Numbered from the stretch's first letter, positions 42,457-51,220 are shown. The stretch: DNA of 64,000 nt from Exiguobacterium sp018617385 (GCF_018617385.1 NZ_JACSKA010000001.1:1373179-1437178); one strand, 5' to 3'. Notes: generated by a model not told the origin, from the sequence alone. Translations and numbers: made by a program.

Positions 42457-43884
42457 TTATTGAGCCGCTTGTTCCGCGACAGGTTCCTCCTGTTGGATGA
42501 CCGCCATGCGCTCAATCGTATATCCCGTGAAGGCATATACAATCGAAATGACCGGTACAATGAAGTTCAAGACGGCATACGGTGCATATTCGAAAGCTCC
42601 GACCCCGAGTGTGCCGAGGATGAATACCCCACACGTGTTCCACGGGATAAACACGGATGTCAACGTCCCTCCATCCTCGAGGGCACGAGATAAGTTTTTC
42701 GACTGCAGTCCCATTTTTTCATACGCTCCAGCAAACATGCGTGACGGGACGACGATTGAGATATACTGCTCCGAGCACGTCGCATTCGTCGCAACTCCCG
42801 CTAAAATCGTTGAAGCGATCAATGAACCTGCCGTTTTCGCCAACTTCAAAATTTGGTTCATAATGGATTGTAGCATCCCCGAATATTCTAAAATCCCACC
42901 AAACGTCATCGCGACGATGGTCATCGAGACCGTGTACATCATCGCATCAAGACCACCTCGGCTGAAGAGGTTATCGACCAGTTCATTACCCGTATCAATG
43001 ACATAGCCACTTTGAAGAGCGCCTACGCTGTCTGCAAGCGTTCCGCCTTGAATGAACACTTGAGCCAAGAAACCTAGGGCAATCCCGACGACGAGCGCTG
43101 GAATCGCCGGCACCTTCTTTGCGACGAGCAAAATGACGGCGAGTGGAACGAGGAGTAACCATGGTGAGATGACAAAACTGTCCTCTAAAATCGTCAATGT
43201 CTGTGTGATTTCAGACGAGTCTGTCGAAGAATCTGCAAATCGTCTACCGAGCCAAGCGTATACCCCGAGTGCAATGATGAGTCCTGGAATTGTCGTATAG
43301 AGCATGTGCCGAATATGTACGAATAAATTCGTATGAGTTAATCCTGCCGCCAAGTTTGTCGTGTCTGACAAAGGCGACATCTTATCCCCGAAGTAAGCTC
43401 CTGAGATGACAGCCCCCGCTACCATCGGCGCCGGTATCCCCATACTCAGCCCGATGCCCATCCCCGCTACTCCAATCGTACCCATCGTCGACCATGAACT
43501 CCCGATTGAGAGCGCGACGACGGCACAGATGAGACAAATCGTTAACAAAAAGTATGCCGGTGAGATGATCTTCAGTCCGAAATAGATCATCGTGGCAACA
43601 ATTCCTCCACCGATCCATGCCCCAATCGTCAACCCGACCAAAATGATGATGACGACTGCCGGTAAGGCGAGACGAATCCCTTTATACATCATCTCTTCAA
43701 TCTCTTTCCACTTGAACCCGTGACGCCAGGCGACGATTGAAGCGACTGCCGTTCCGACGATGAGCGGAATGTGTGGACCTTGACCGAGCTTAACGATCGA
43801 GATGAGCATGACGACGATCATCACCCCGAGTGGCATGAGCGCCCACCCTAACTTCATGTCTTGCTTGTTCCCCGTTGTTTCCAT
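42457..43884 (-). CDS. NhaC-family antiporter
   Basis: A 475-residue protein with about 12 hydrophobic segments. ALSIGSSWSTMGTIGVAGMG, GAYFGDKMSPLSDTTNLAAG and NATCSEQYISIVVPSRMF are NhaC-family core motifs. Members exchange Na+ for H+, sometimes together with an organic acid (B. subtilis MleN exchanges malate and lactate). Its promoter region carries the same operator as the racemase/regulator pair plus a perfect cre site, so it probably moves a substrate or product of that pathway. The start ATG is acceptable (AGGGGAGGAAG upstream). Confidence 0.9.
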   Translation of the reverse strand: METTGNKQDMKLGWALMPLGVMIVVMLISIVKLGQGPHIPLIVGTAVASIVAWRHGFKWKEIEEMMYKGIRLALPAVVIIILVGLTIGAWIGGGIVATMIYFGLKIISPAYFLLTICLICAVVALSIGSSWSTMGTIGVAGMGIGLSMGIPAPMVAGAVISGAYFGDKMSPLSDTTNLAAGLTHTNLFVHIRHMLYTTIPGLIIALGVYAWLGRRFADSSTDSSEITQTLTILEDSFVISPWLLLVPLAVILLVAKKVPAIPALVVGIALGFLAQVFIQGGTLADSVGALQSGYVIDTGNELVDNLFSRGGLDAMMYTVSMTIVAMTFGGILEYSGMLQSIMNQILKLAKTAGSLIASTILAGVATNATCSEQYISIVVPSRMFAGAYEKMGLQSKNLSRALEDGGTLTSVFIPWNTCGVFILGTLGVGAFEYAPYAVLNFIVPVISIVYAFTGYTIERMAVIQQEEPVAEQAAQ

Positions 43885-43915
43885 CTAACTTCCTCCCCTA
43901 TAGCGAAAATTCAGA

Positions 43916-43937
43916 ATTGTCGTTATATTGTCGCTAA
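43916..43937. promoter_or_regulatory. Operator, copy 2, upstream of the antiporter
   Basis: Identical to the 22-bp sequence at 41201-41222 except for one base. Here the direct repeat is clearer: TTGTCGTTA and TTGTCGCTAA, 11 bp apart. A nearby TAGCGA (43901-43906) is an inverted half-site. Confidence 0.7.
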
Positions 43938-43945
43938 TAACGTTA

Positions 43946-43959
43946 TGATAGCGCTTACA
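43946..43959. promoter_or_regulatory. Perfect cre site upstream of the antiporter
   Basis: TGATAGCGCTTACA matches every fixed position of the CcpA consensus. It is 9 bp from operator copy 2. Confidence 0.7.
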
Positions 43960-43984
43960 AGTGATGGATGCAATAAAAAAATGA

Positions 43985-44008
43985 GTGGACAGACATCTGT
44001 CTATCCCA
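43985..44008 (-). terminator. Terminator of the M20 gene
   Basis: Imperfect stem GTGGACAGACA / TGTCTATCCCAC followed on the minus strand by TCATTTTTTT. It makes the antiporter a separate transcript. Confidence 0.7.
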
Positions 44009-44019
44009 CCCATCTTGAT

Positions 44020-45108
44020 TTATGTTGCTGCAATCCGGAGCGCATCCGCGAGCAGGAGTGCCCCGTCATTTAAGGCGTCACGGTCAAACGCCATATGCGG
44101 ATGATGGAGTCCTGGACCCAAATCAGCCCCGATTCCAATCATCGTCGCATCTAGCATCGGCTTCTCGACGGTATAAAAATGAAAATCATCGCTACCTGAC
44201 GTGACGATCCTTTCGACGAGAGCCGACTGACCGAAGCGTAGCTCAATCGCTCGCTTGGCGATTTGGCTAGACTCTTCCCCAACGACGGCTCCCGGTGTGA
44301 AGTCTTGCCACTCCCATTCAAGTTTCACACGATGAAGCTGACCGACCTGGAGTAACATGTCTTCGACACGATTGCGCAGTTCGAGCAATTCTTCATTTTG
44401 TTGGGCACGGACGTCAATCGAGAACGTCGCATTTCCTGGAATGATGTTCATGTTGTCACTCCCGGCATGGACTTTCGTCAACTTGACGGAGTGCGGCTCA
44501 AACGGTGACAAATAAATGCTTTTAAGCATATGTTGAATCGTGAAGATGACATCGAGTGCATTCTGCCCTTGATGTGGTCTCGCTCCATGGGCATCATCCC
44601 CAATGACCTCTCCCTTTAAGAAGAAGGCAGCACCATGTTGAATCGCCGCCGCATATTGTCCCCTTTTCAACTCTTCTTGTGGACGTAAATGGATTCCGAA
44701 CAGTTGCGTCACGTCTTCTAACGCCCCTCGTTCGATCATGGCGAGCGAACCATTCCCTTGCTCTTCGGCAGGTTGGAAGATGAAACGGATTCGCTTCTGT
44801 AACGCCTCGTCCTTCAACTGTTCGAGCGCACCGAGCACCATACTGATGTTCGCGTCGTGCCCGCATGAATGGTTCGCACGAAACGTACCGTCCACTTGTT
44901 GCCATAACGCATCGATATCGGCGCGGACCGCAATCACGTCTTCACCCGACCCAATCTCCGCGATCACCCCGGTCACATCCTCAAACGTCCGATAGGAAAT
45001 CGACCAGTCTGATAAAATCGAGGCAATCGTACGCGTCGTCTCAACTTCTTTCCAACTGACTTCTGGATGTGCATGAAAATGTTCAAACCATTTCAATACG
45101 CTTGTCAT
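44020..45108 (-). CDS. M20-family amidohydrolase (N-acyl amino acid deacylase type)
   Basis: A 362-residue metal-dependent amidohydrolase. Metal-binding positions are in AVRADIDALWQQ, NHSCGHDANISM and FQPAEEQGNGSLAM, the last with the catalytic Glu pair. The lid domain follows. Relatives cleave N-acetyl, N-succinyl or indole-acetyl amino acids. In this cluster it would release the free L-amino acid after racemisation. I chose the ATG at 45108, 6 nt after GTGGAG; the longer frame to 45141 overlaps the upstream gene. It follows the DoxX gene by 16 bp. Confidence 0.88.
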   Translation of the reverse strand: MTSVLKWFEHFHAHPEVSWKEVETTRTIASILSDWSISYRTFEDVTGVIAEIGSGEDVIAVRADIDALWQQVDGTFRANHSCGHDANISMVLGALEQLKDEALQKRIRFIFQPAEEQGNGSLAMIERGALEDVTQLFGIHLRPQEELKRGQYAAAIQHGAAFFLKGEVIGDDAHGARPHQGQNALDVIFTIQHMLKSIYLSPFEPHSVKLTKVHAGSDNMNIIPGNATFSIDVRAQQNEELLELRNRVEDMLLQVGQLHRVKLEWEWQDFTPGAVVGEESSQIAKRAIELRFGQSALVERIVTSGSDDFHFYTVEKPMLDATMIGIGADLGPGLHHPHMAFDRDALNDGALLLADALRIAAT

Positions 45109-45124
45109 ATGTATCTCCACACCT

Positions 45125-45469
45125 TTATATTTTTTTGACACCTTTGATCAAAACCCATTGAAGCGGGAGTCGTCCCCATGTAATCCATTTCGGAATGACC
45201 TTCCCACCGATTCTAGATGGCTTGACGGCCATGTTGATATTTGCCGGGAAGACGGCGATAAAGAATGCCGGCAACGTCCGTTTCACGAACGATGTCCCCT
45301 TGTTGAGTAAGAGCATCGCCCCGAAGACGACTTCAACGACTCCGCTCAGTTGCACCATCAGTCGACGGAACGGCCACGACTTCGGAATAATCGACATGAA
45401 CGCCTTTTCTTTAACAAAATGTAAAATCCCTGCCCCGAATAGTAGCACCCCATATAAGTTTCGTACCAT
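45125..45469 (-). CDS. DoxX-like small membrane protein
   Basis: A 114-residue protein with three or four hydrophobic segments: YGVLLFGAGILHF near the start, VVEVVFGAMLLLNKG in the middle, and PAFFIAVFPANINMA later. That is the DoxX/MauF-like four-helix plan. The GAGILHFVKE motif is common in Bacillales members. Function is not established for this branch. It is likely cotranscribed with the M20 gene just downstream. Confidence 0.8.
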   Translation of the reverse strand: MVRNLYGVLLFGAGILHFVKEKAFMSIIPKSWPFRRLMVQLSGVVEVVFGAMLLLNKGTSFVKRTLPAFFIAVFPANINMAVKPSRIGGKVIPKWITWGRLPLQWVLIKGVKKI

Positions 45470-45501
45470 ATCTCATCCTCCTTTTGTATAAGCATAGCAA
45501 A

Positions 45502-45526
45502 AAAGGCGGGCATATTGCCCACCTTT
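45502..45526 (-). terminator. Terminator of htrA
   Basis: Stem AAAGGTGGGCA / TGCCCGCCTTT (one G-T pair) followed on the minus strand by TTT; it touches the htrA stop. Confidence 0.85.
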
Positions 45527-46791
45527 TACAATGCAGAACCGTTTGCGTTTTGAATCTCGACTTGAACCGTTTCCGTTTTTCCGTCGCGGACATATTCGAT
45601 GTCGACCGTTCCATCCGTATCGCGAATCAATTCACTGCGGAGGTCAATGAAAGAACTAACGTCTTTGTCATTGATTTTCACGATGACGTCACGCGCCTCA
45701 AGACCTGCTTTCGCAGCCGAACTGTTTTGCTGCACTTCCACAATGATTGTTCCCGCCGTCACCGATTCAGGCAAGTTGATTTGTTCCGTCAAGTAACCTG
45801 GAGGGAACTCTGATACGTCACGTAGCGATACGCCGAGTGACGGATGATTCACTTCTCCCGTCTGTTCGATTTGATTGATGAGCGGAAGGGCGATGTCGAC
45901 CGGGATCGAGAATCCGACTCCCTCGACTTCTGCCGTCGCAATCTTCATCGAGTTGATTCCGACGAGTTGTCCTTCTTCGTTGATTAACGCACCACCCGAG
46001 TTACCTGGGTTGATGGCCGCATCCGTTTGAATGACCTCAGCGTTGAAGTCGGCCTGTCCGTTCTCATCCGTATCGACCGGCACGAGACGTGACGTCGATG
46101 AGACGACACCGCGTGTCACGGAGTTCTCGAATTGTCCGAGCGGATTCCCGATGGCGATGACCGTTTGACCCGGTTTTAACTCGCTCGATTTGCCGATTGA
46201 GATGACGGCCGGTACTTTGTCAGCGTCCACTTTCAAGACGGCCAAGTCATACGTCGCGTCACTTCCCATGAGTGTCGCTTCCGCTGTCGTTCCGTCATTA
46301 AACGTGACCGTCAGCTTGTCTGCCCCGTTGACAACGTGATGGTTCGTCGCGATATAGGCCGAGTCACCTTCTTTTTTGTAGATGACGCCTGATCCGACTC
46401 CAGCCTCGACCGCCTCGCTCGAGAAGCCAGTTTGGGCGAAGTTGTTCACGGTGACGACTGCAGGTTGAGCGGTTGCGACGGCATTCGTGACTGAAGAGTC
46501 AGACACGTTTGATGACGTCTGGACCGGAGTCCCTTGCGAGGTCACGTTCGTGTCACTCACACTCGTAGCCGGTTGGTCGATGAACGGATATGCGATTGCG
46601 CCCGTCAACAACGCCCCGATGACCCCACCGACAAGTCCCGGGAACATACGGCTGACGAATGACGGTTTTGTTTGTGTTCGTACCATTGTCTCTTCTCGGT
46701 TAGATGAACCGAGTTCTGTATCTAACCAATCTTTTTGTTGCTCTGATTCATGTAATTGATCGCGTTCATTTGATTGATCGTGACGATCCAT
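45526..46791 (-). CDS. Membrane-anchored HtrA-like serine protease
   Basis: A 421-residue S1C protease. A charged cytoplasmic N-terminus of about 48 residues precedes one membrane segment (51-70), so the protease faces outward. The catalytic triad is His152 (TNHHVV), Asp182 (TYDLAVL) and Ser265 (NPGNSGGAL). One PDZ domain (about 320-410) ends the protein (GLEARDVIVKINDKDVSSF). This is the plan of B. subtilis HtrA/HtrB/YyxA. It degrades misfolded secreted proteins. The start follows GAGGAG. The paralog cannot be assigned, so no symbol is given. No CssR box is apparent to me. Confidence 0.93.
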   Translation of the reverse strand: MDRHDQSNERDQLHESEQQKDWLDTELGSSNREETMVRTQTKPSFVSRMFPGLVGGVIGALLTGAIAYPFIDQPATSVSDTNVTSQGTPVQTSSNVSDSSVTNAVATAQPAVVTVNNFAQTGFSSEAVEAGVGSGVIYKKEGDSAYIATNHHVVNGADKLTVTFNDGTTAEATLMGSDATYDLAVLKVDADKVPAVISIGKSSELKPGQTVIAIGNPLGQFENSVTRGVVSSTSRLVPVDTDENGQADFNAEVIQTDAAINPGNSGGALINEEGQLVGINSMKIATAEVEGVGFSIPVDIALPLINQIEQTGEVNHPSLGVSLRDVSEFPPGYLTEQINLPESVTAGTIIVEVQQNSSAAKAGLEARDVIVKINDKDVSSFIDLRSELIRDTDGTVDIEYVRDGKTETVQVEIQNANGSAL

Positions 46792-46902
46792 AATGATTCA
46801 TCTCCTCTGTGTTATCTTCTACCCTTACTATAACGAAGAGGAACACTCATTTATAAAATGATAAATGAATTACAAGATTCTTCACATTTTACGTCATTTC
46901 AT

Positions 46903-47721
46903 TCAGACAATCACATTTCTTAACGTACCGAGACCTTCAATCGTCACTTCGACCGTGTCTCCCGTTTGAAGATATGACGGTGGGGTCATCCCATGCCCGA
47001 CCCCGGCCGGCGTACCTGTCGCGATGATGTCACCCGCTTCGAGCGTCATGCCTTTCGACAGTGTACGAATGAGCTCGTCAATCGGACGAATCATATCGGC
47101 TGTCGTCCCGTTTTGACGTGTCTCCCCGTTGACACTTGTTTTGATTTGGAGAGGGAACCGGAGCTCGTCCGGTGTCACGATGTATGGTCCCATCGGACAA
47201 AACGTATCGAACGACTTACCACGGAAGAATTGGACATGTTCTTTTTGTACGTCTCGAGCCGTCACATCATTTAGAATCGTATATCCGAATATGTGCTCCT
47301 CGACCGCTTCGATATCTCGTCCAGACTTGCCGATGATGACGGCGAGCTCACCTTCGTAGTCAAGTTTATCCGTCAATTCCGGATGGCGCTCAATGACTGC
47401 GTCCGGACCGACGACCGAGGTCGGCGCTTTCGTGAAGATGACGAGTTTCCCCGCTCCTGCTGTATCCATCTCTTTCACGTGTTCTTCGTAGTTCTTACCG
47501 ATACAAATCACATTTTTCAATGGTCGATACGGGGCGAGTAATTTCACCTCCGTCACTCGGTATGGTGGCGCAACGTCCAAATCGATATCCGGTTCGAACT
47601 CACGGGCAATTACCTCTAATAAGTTTGTCGTATGTACTTGATTGCTGACATCAAAGACGAAATCACCTTCGACGATCCCCACTCGTTGCTCTTCTTGCAT
47701 CTCAAAACTACACCATTTCAT
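46903..47721 (-). CDS. Fumarylacetoacetate hydrolase family protein
   Basis: A 272-residue FAH-fold enzyme. The metal and substrate residues are in DYEGELAVIIGK, GYTILNDVTARDVQ and GDIIATGTPAGVGHG. Bacterial members cleave acyl-pyruvates, decarboxylate oxaloacetate or isomerise aromatic breakdown products, so the exact reaction is open. I chose the ATG at 47721, 5-6 nt after AAAGGGGGAG; a frame extending to 47751 lacks a site. It stands alone between htrA and nrdG. Confidence 0.9.
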   Translation of the reverse strand: MKWCSFEMQEEQRVGIVEGDFVFDVSNQVHTTNLLEVIAREFEPDIDLDVAPPYRVTEVKLLAPYRPLKNVICIGKNYEEHVKEMDTAGAGKLVIFTKAPTSVVGPDAVIERHPELTDKLDYEGELAVIIGKSGRDIEAVEEHIFGYTILNDVTARDVQKEHVQFFRGKSFDTFCPMGPYIVTPDELRFPLQIKTSVNGETRQNGTTADMIRPIDELIRTLSKGMTLEAGDIIATGTPAGVGHGMTPPSYLQTGDTVEVTIEGLGTLRNVIV

Positions 47722-47754
47722 TAAAACTCCCCCTTTTTCATCATTATACAAAAA

Positions 47755-47776
47755 ATCGAGACATCTCTGCCTCGAT
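47755..47776 (-). terminator. Terminator of nrdDG
   Basis: Stem ATCGAG / CTCGAT with extra inner pairs, followed on the minus strand by TTTTTTG. Confidence 0.8.
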
Positions 47777-48234
47777 TACACTTTATTCAAGAAGATGATC
47801 CGTTGATTACTCGATCCCCGAAAGCGGAGCCTCATGTCTCGTTGCGACTGCTCGTAACGACCGTCGACGAGCACATCGGCGTAGTCCAACACGGTTTGAA
47901 CGGCTTCGTCGTGCATCGCTTCCAACTGTTCGATCGTATAACCCGTATACACCCACACATTTTTATCGAACGACTTACATGCCAAGATAAGTTTTGCTAA
48001 CGCTGACGATTGAAGAAACGGTTCGCCACCTGAGATGGTCACCCCGTCCCAACCACTGAGCTTGACGCGTTGTACAAGTTCCTCTATTTCGACTTCCTCA
48101 CCTCCGGCTGGATTCCACGAGGAAGGGTTGTGACACCCTTTACAGTGATGCGGACAGCCGGCAGTAAAGATAACCGTCCGAATCCCCGGCCCATCAACGA
48201 CAGATTCTTCAACGACGGATAGAATGCGCATCAT
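47776..48234 (-). CDS. nrdG: Anaerobic ribonucleotide reductase activating protein
   Basis: A 152-residue radical SAM enzyme that puts the glycyl radical on NrdD. The 4Fe-4S motif is CPHHCKGC (CxxxCxxC), and GVTISGGEPFLQ is the SAM-binding GGE motif. It lacks extra ferredoxin-like clusters, as usual for NrdG. The start overlaps nrdD by 26 bp with GAGGGTG in front. Confidence 0.95.
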   Translation of the reverse strand: MMRILSVVEESVVDGPGIRTVIFTAGCPHHCKGCHNPSSWNPAGGEEVEIEELVQRVKLSGWDGVTISGGEPFLQSSALAKLILACKSFDKNVWVYTGYTIEQLEAMHDEAVQTVLDYADVLVDGRYEQSQRDMRLRFRGSSNQRIIFLNKV

Positions 48235-50059
48235 GTTTCACCCTCGCCCGTTCTTCTTCTCGTTTCGCCGTATTCCAGCGGTCCATCGTCCCGACCAAAT
48301 AACCGGTGATGCGGCGGATTCGTTCAATGTTTGTATCCTCGCCACACGTCGGACAGGCATCGTCAATCAGTCCTTCTAACCCACAATTTCCGCAACGGTC
48401 GACCGGATGATTGATGGAACCATAGCCGATATCATGCTGGCGCATCAAGCGGACAATCGATTCCACCGCTTCCGCATTGTGGGCAAGTGACCCATCGACT
48501 TCGACATATGATATATGTCCCGCGTCACACAATGCGTGATACGGTGCCTCGATTCGGATTTTCTCACGAATCGATACAGACTGATAGACCGGCACGTGGA
48601 ATGAATTTGTATAAAACGCACGATTCGTCACTCCGTCGATCATGCCGAACTCTTCCTGGTCTCGCGTCACAAATTTGCCTGACAACCCTTCCGCCGGTGT
48701 CGCAAGCAATGAGAAATTCAAATCGTACGTTTCGGCTGCCGCACGCATGCGATTGGCCAAGTGCGTGACGATATCGAGACCGAGTCGTTCCGCCTCACGC
48801 GACTCAGCTTGTGTACTGCCTGTCAACACCTTCAACGTTTCAGCGAGTCCGATGAAACCGAGTGAGAGCGTTCCTTGTTTCAATACGTCTCGGACCTCAT
48901 CATGAATATGTAACTGCTCACTTCCACGCCAGACCCCTTGTGTGTAGAGGAAACGGAATTCTTCAGCGCGACGCGTACATTGATACTCGAAACGCTCGAT
49001 CAACTGTTCGATGCCGATATCGATATAGCGGTTGAGAATGCTGTAAAAATCCGAGATCGACTCCGAGACAAGTGCCATCTTCACCAAGTTGAGTGTGGAA
49101 AAGGAAAGATTGCCACGACCGATCGACGTCTCTTCTCCGTGCCGGTTTCCCATGACCCGCGTGCGGCAACCCATATACGCCACTTCAGATGCATGCGTCC
49201 CATCATAGTAAGCGGCATTGAACGGGGCATCGATAAAGGAGAAATTCGGAAATAGCCGTTTTCCTGTTACCCGACACGCTTCACGGAAAAGATCGACGTT
49301 CGGGTCGTCCTCACGAAAGTTGATTCCTTCCTTCACTTTAAAGATTTGAATGGGAAAAATCGGAGTCTCTCCGTTCCCTAACCCACGTTCTGTGGCACGA
49401 AGTAGCTCTCGAATGAGGATACGTCCCCACTTTGATGTGTCCGTCCCGTAATTGATCGAGACGAACGGGACTTGCCCGCCCCCTCGTGAATGCATCGAGT
49501 TCGCATTGTGGATGAACGCCTCACACGCCTGATACGTCGCCGAGATCGTCTCTTCTTCCGCGAGTTGTTTCAATTGCGCATCGTCCCAGTCAACGGGTAA
49601 TGATTGAAGTCGGCTCAGTTGACGCTCATATGTCTTCTCGACATACGGTGCCAAGTCGACGTCAAACATTGGGAAGGCCTGCCCCCCATGCTGCATGTTT
49701 TGATTCGCTTGAAGGATGATCGACGCGAGTGCCATGGCAGAGCGAATGTCCTTTGGCGACCGGATCGTCCCATGTCCCGTATGGAAGCCGTCTTTCAACA
49801 ATTGACCGAGTGGAATTTGACAACATGTCGTCGATCCAGTGATGTAATAGTCGGCGTCGTGCACATATAAATAGTTATCAGTGACGGCTTGTTTTGACCG
49901 TTCCGACATCAAATACGTCTGCGACAATTCTTTCGACACTTCTGAAGAGAGTCGTGCTAGTTTCCCGAGCGGGGATTTGCCGTCCACGTTCGCATTCTCT
50001 TGTACCAAGTCTTGGTCTGGTAAGACACAGACGTCCTCATACAACTGCAGTAATTTCAA
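48209..50059 (-). CDS. nrdD: Anaerobic (class III) ribonucleoside-triphosphate reductase without ATP-cone
   Basis: A 616-residue glycyl radical enzyme that makes deoxynucleotides without oxygen. The glycyl radical loop is RRITGYLVGT near 590, and the structural zinc site is CGNCGLEGLIDDACPTCGED. Substrate-site cysteines include STTCCQIPL near 80. It is about 90-100 residues shorter than E. coli NrdD because the N-terminal ATP-cone is missing, so ATP/dATP activity control through that domain is absent. The start is TTG, 9 nt after GAGG. NrdR-like boxes lie upstream. Confidence 0.95.
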   Translation of the reverse strand: MKLLQLYEDVCVLPDQDLVQENANVDGKSPLGKLARLSSEVSKELSQTYLMSERSKQAVTDNYLYVHDADYYITGSTTCCQIPLGQLLKDGFHTGHGTIRSPKDIRSAMALASIILQANQNMQHGGQAFPMFDVDLAPYVEKTYERQLSRLQSLPVDWDDAQLKQLAEEETISATYQACEAFIHNANSMHSRGGGQVPFVSINYGTDTSKWGRILIRELLRATERGLGNGETPIFPIQIFKVKEGINFREDDPNVDLFREACRVTGKRLFPNFSFIDAPFNAAYYDGTHASEVAYMGCRTRVMGNRHGEETSIGRGNLSFSTLNLVKMALVSESISDFYSILNRYIDIGIEQLIERFEYQCTRRAEEFRFLYTQGVWRGSEQLHIHDEVRDVLKQGTLSLGFIGLAETLKVLTGSTQAESREAERLGLDIVTHLANRMRAAAETYDLNFSLLATPAEGLSGKFVTRDQEEFGMIDGVTNRAFYTNSFHVPVYQSVSIREKIRIEAPYHALCDAGHISYVEVDGSLAHNAEAVESIVRLMRQHDIGYGSINHPVDRCGNCGLEGLIDDACPTCGEDTNIERIRRITGYLVGTMDRWNTAKREEERARVKHDAHSIRR

Positions 50060-50071
50060 AACCCATCACCT

Positions 50072-50126
50072 CACTATATATGGATTCAAAACATTCATAT
50101 TCTTTTTAAGAATCCTATATATAGAT
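50072..50126 (-). promoter_or_regulatory. Two NrdR-box-like elements upstream of nrdD
   Basis: CACTATATATGGA (50072-50084) and CCTATATATAGAT (50114-50126) have centres 41 bp apart, four helical turns. This resembles the paired NrdR boxes that control ribonucleotide reductase operons. Confidence 0.6.
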
Positions 50127-50197
50127 TATGGCATGTGTTTTTCTCGATGGTCACGAGTCGATATTGTGACAGTTTACGTGTGGTCATACGATAAAAA

Positions 50198-50227
50198 AGA
50201 GCCTCGTCTTCGGTAAGACAAGGCTCT
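50198..50227 (-). terminator. Terminator of the formate/nitrite channel gene
   Basis: Stem AGAGCCTTGTCTT / AAGACGAGGCTCT (one G-T pair) followed on the minus strand by TTTTT. Confidence 0.9.
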
Positions 50228-50250
50228 ACGTTATATGTGACAAACATCAT

Positions 50251-51090
50251 TTATTTAACCGCTTTTACAACTTTTAATTCGACTTCTTCTTCTAATTCTT
50301 GTGCTTCACGGAGACCTTTCGAGTTGAGCCACGTATAGATGGCTCCCATGAAGAGCGCTCCGCCGATAATGTTACCGAACGTCGCAGGAATCAAGTTATG
50401 AATCGCACCTGCCATGCTGATCGTCTCAGGGTGTGGGACGACGAGCGTTAAGGCGAACAAGACGAAGTTGGCGATGACGTGGTCGAATCCTGAAGCGAAG
50501 AAGACGGCGACAAGGAAAATCATCGAGAAGATTTGAGCGAACTCATTTTTCATTTGTTTCGGTAAGAAAATAGCGAGACAGACCATCCAGTTACAGAAGA
50601 TGGCGCGGAAGAAAATTTCGACCGTCGTATGATGCATTTTACTTTCAACAACGGAGAACAACCAGTTGTTCATCCCGAGTTCTTGGATGACGCCAGTCGG
50701 TGCAAGTAGTAACGCAAATAGGATTCCCCCGAGTGCGTTCCCGACGAAGCAGAGCAACCAGACGAGCATCGTGTCGCTGAGCGTTGTATAGCCGCGAAGT
50801 GTCGACGTTGTGAAATACATCGTATTCCCCGTGAACAACTCGGCTCCCCCATAGATGATCATGACGAGCGCAATCCCGAACGAGAAGCCCCCAATGAGTG
50901 TCGTGAACGGAGATTCCGCTAAATACATACCGTTGACGACTTTCAACGTGAAGATTGAAGCAAAGCCGATAAAGATCCCGGCTAACATTGCCCGTAAAAA
51001 GTATTCCATTGGACGATAATGAATCATTTTCGAGGAAGCCTGTGCTTTTTTCCGTAATGATTCGAGTGCATGGATTTCCATTGATGCCAT
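50251..51090 (-). CDS. Formate/nitrite transporter (FNT) family channel
   Basis: A 279-residue pentameric channel protein with six hydrophobic segments. Conserved features include FTGNTMYFTT in the third helix region, GNALGGILFALLLAP, and SGFDHVIANFVLFALT with the central-gate His. I chose the ATG at 51090, 8 nt after AAGGG; the open frame to 51291 has no site. It has its own promoter, an upstream cre site and a terminator. It lies directly upstream of nrdDG, whose enzyme typically consumes formate, so formate is the likely cargo, though nitrite cannot be excluded. Confidence 0.9.
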   Translation of the reverse strand: MASMEIHALESLRKKAQASSKMIHYRPMEYFLRAMLAGIFIGFASIFTLKVVNGMYLAESPFTTLIGGFSFGIALVMIIYGGAELFTGNTMYFTTSTLRGYTTLSDTMLVWLLCFVGNALGGILFALLLAPTGVIQELGMNNWLFSVVESKMHHTTVEIFFRAIFCNWMVCLAIFLPKQMKNEFAQIFSMIFLVAVFFASGFDHVIANFVLFALTLVVPHPETISMAGAIHNLIPATFGNIIGGALFMGAIYTWLNSKGLREAQELEEEVELKVVKAVK

Positions 51091-51157
51091 GTCACAAACC
51101 CTTCTTTCTGAATAATTAAATAGGAAAGTATCAGTTCTAATATGTGAAATCATTAAC

Positions 51158-51186
51158 AATATAAACTGTACAGTCTCTGTTGGCAA
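51158..51186 (-). promoter_or_regulatory. Promoter of the FNT channel gene with a palindrome in the spacer
   Basis: On the minus strand TTGCCA (51181-51186) - 17 nt - TATATT (51158-51163). The spacer contains the perfect palindrome ACTGTACAGT (51165-51174), which could be an operator. Confidence 0.6.
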
Positions 51187-51220
51187 TCCTGTCTTGCATG
51201 AATTGACAGAGTGTTCACAT

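Noticed and set aside
42497..43006. 169-codon open frame on the plus strand
   Set aside because: Antisense shadow of the NhaC-type antiporter gene; no start signal.
48209..50059. Pyruvate formate-lyase as identity of the glycyl radical enzyme
   Set aside because: The zinc motif CGNCG...CPTCG, the RRITGYLVGT loop and the adjacent nrdG fit NrdD; the PFL Cys-Cys and Gly-loop context is absent.
51204..51219. Possible FNR site upstream of the formate channel gene
   Set aside because: One half, TGTGA, is good but the other half reads TGTCA instead of TCACA, so the dyad is not convincing.
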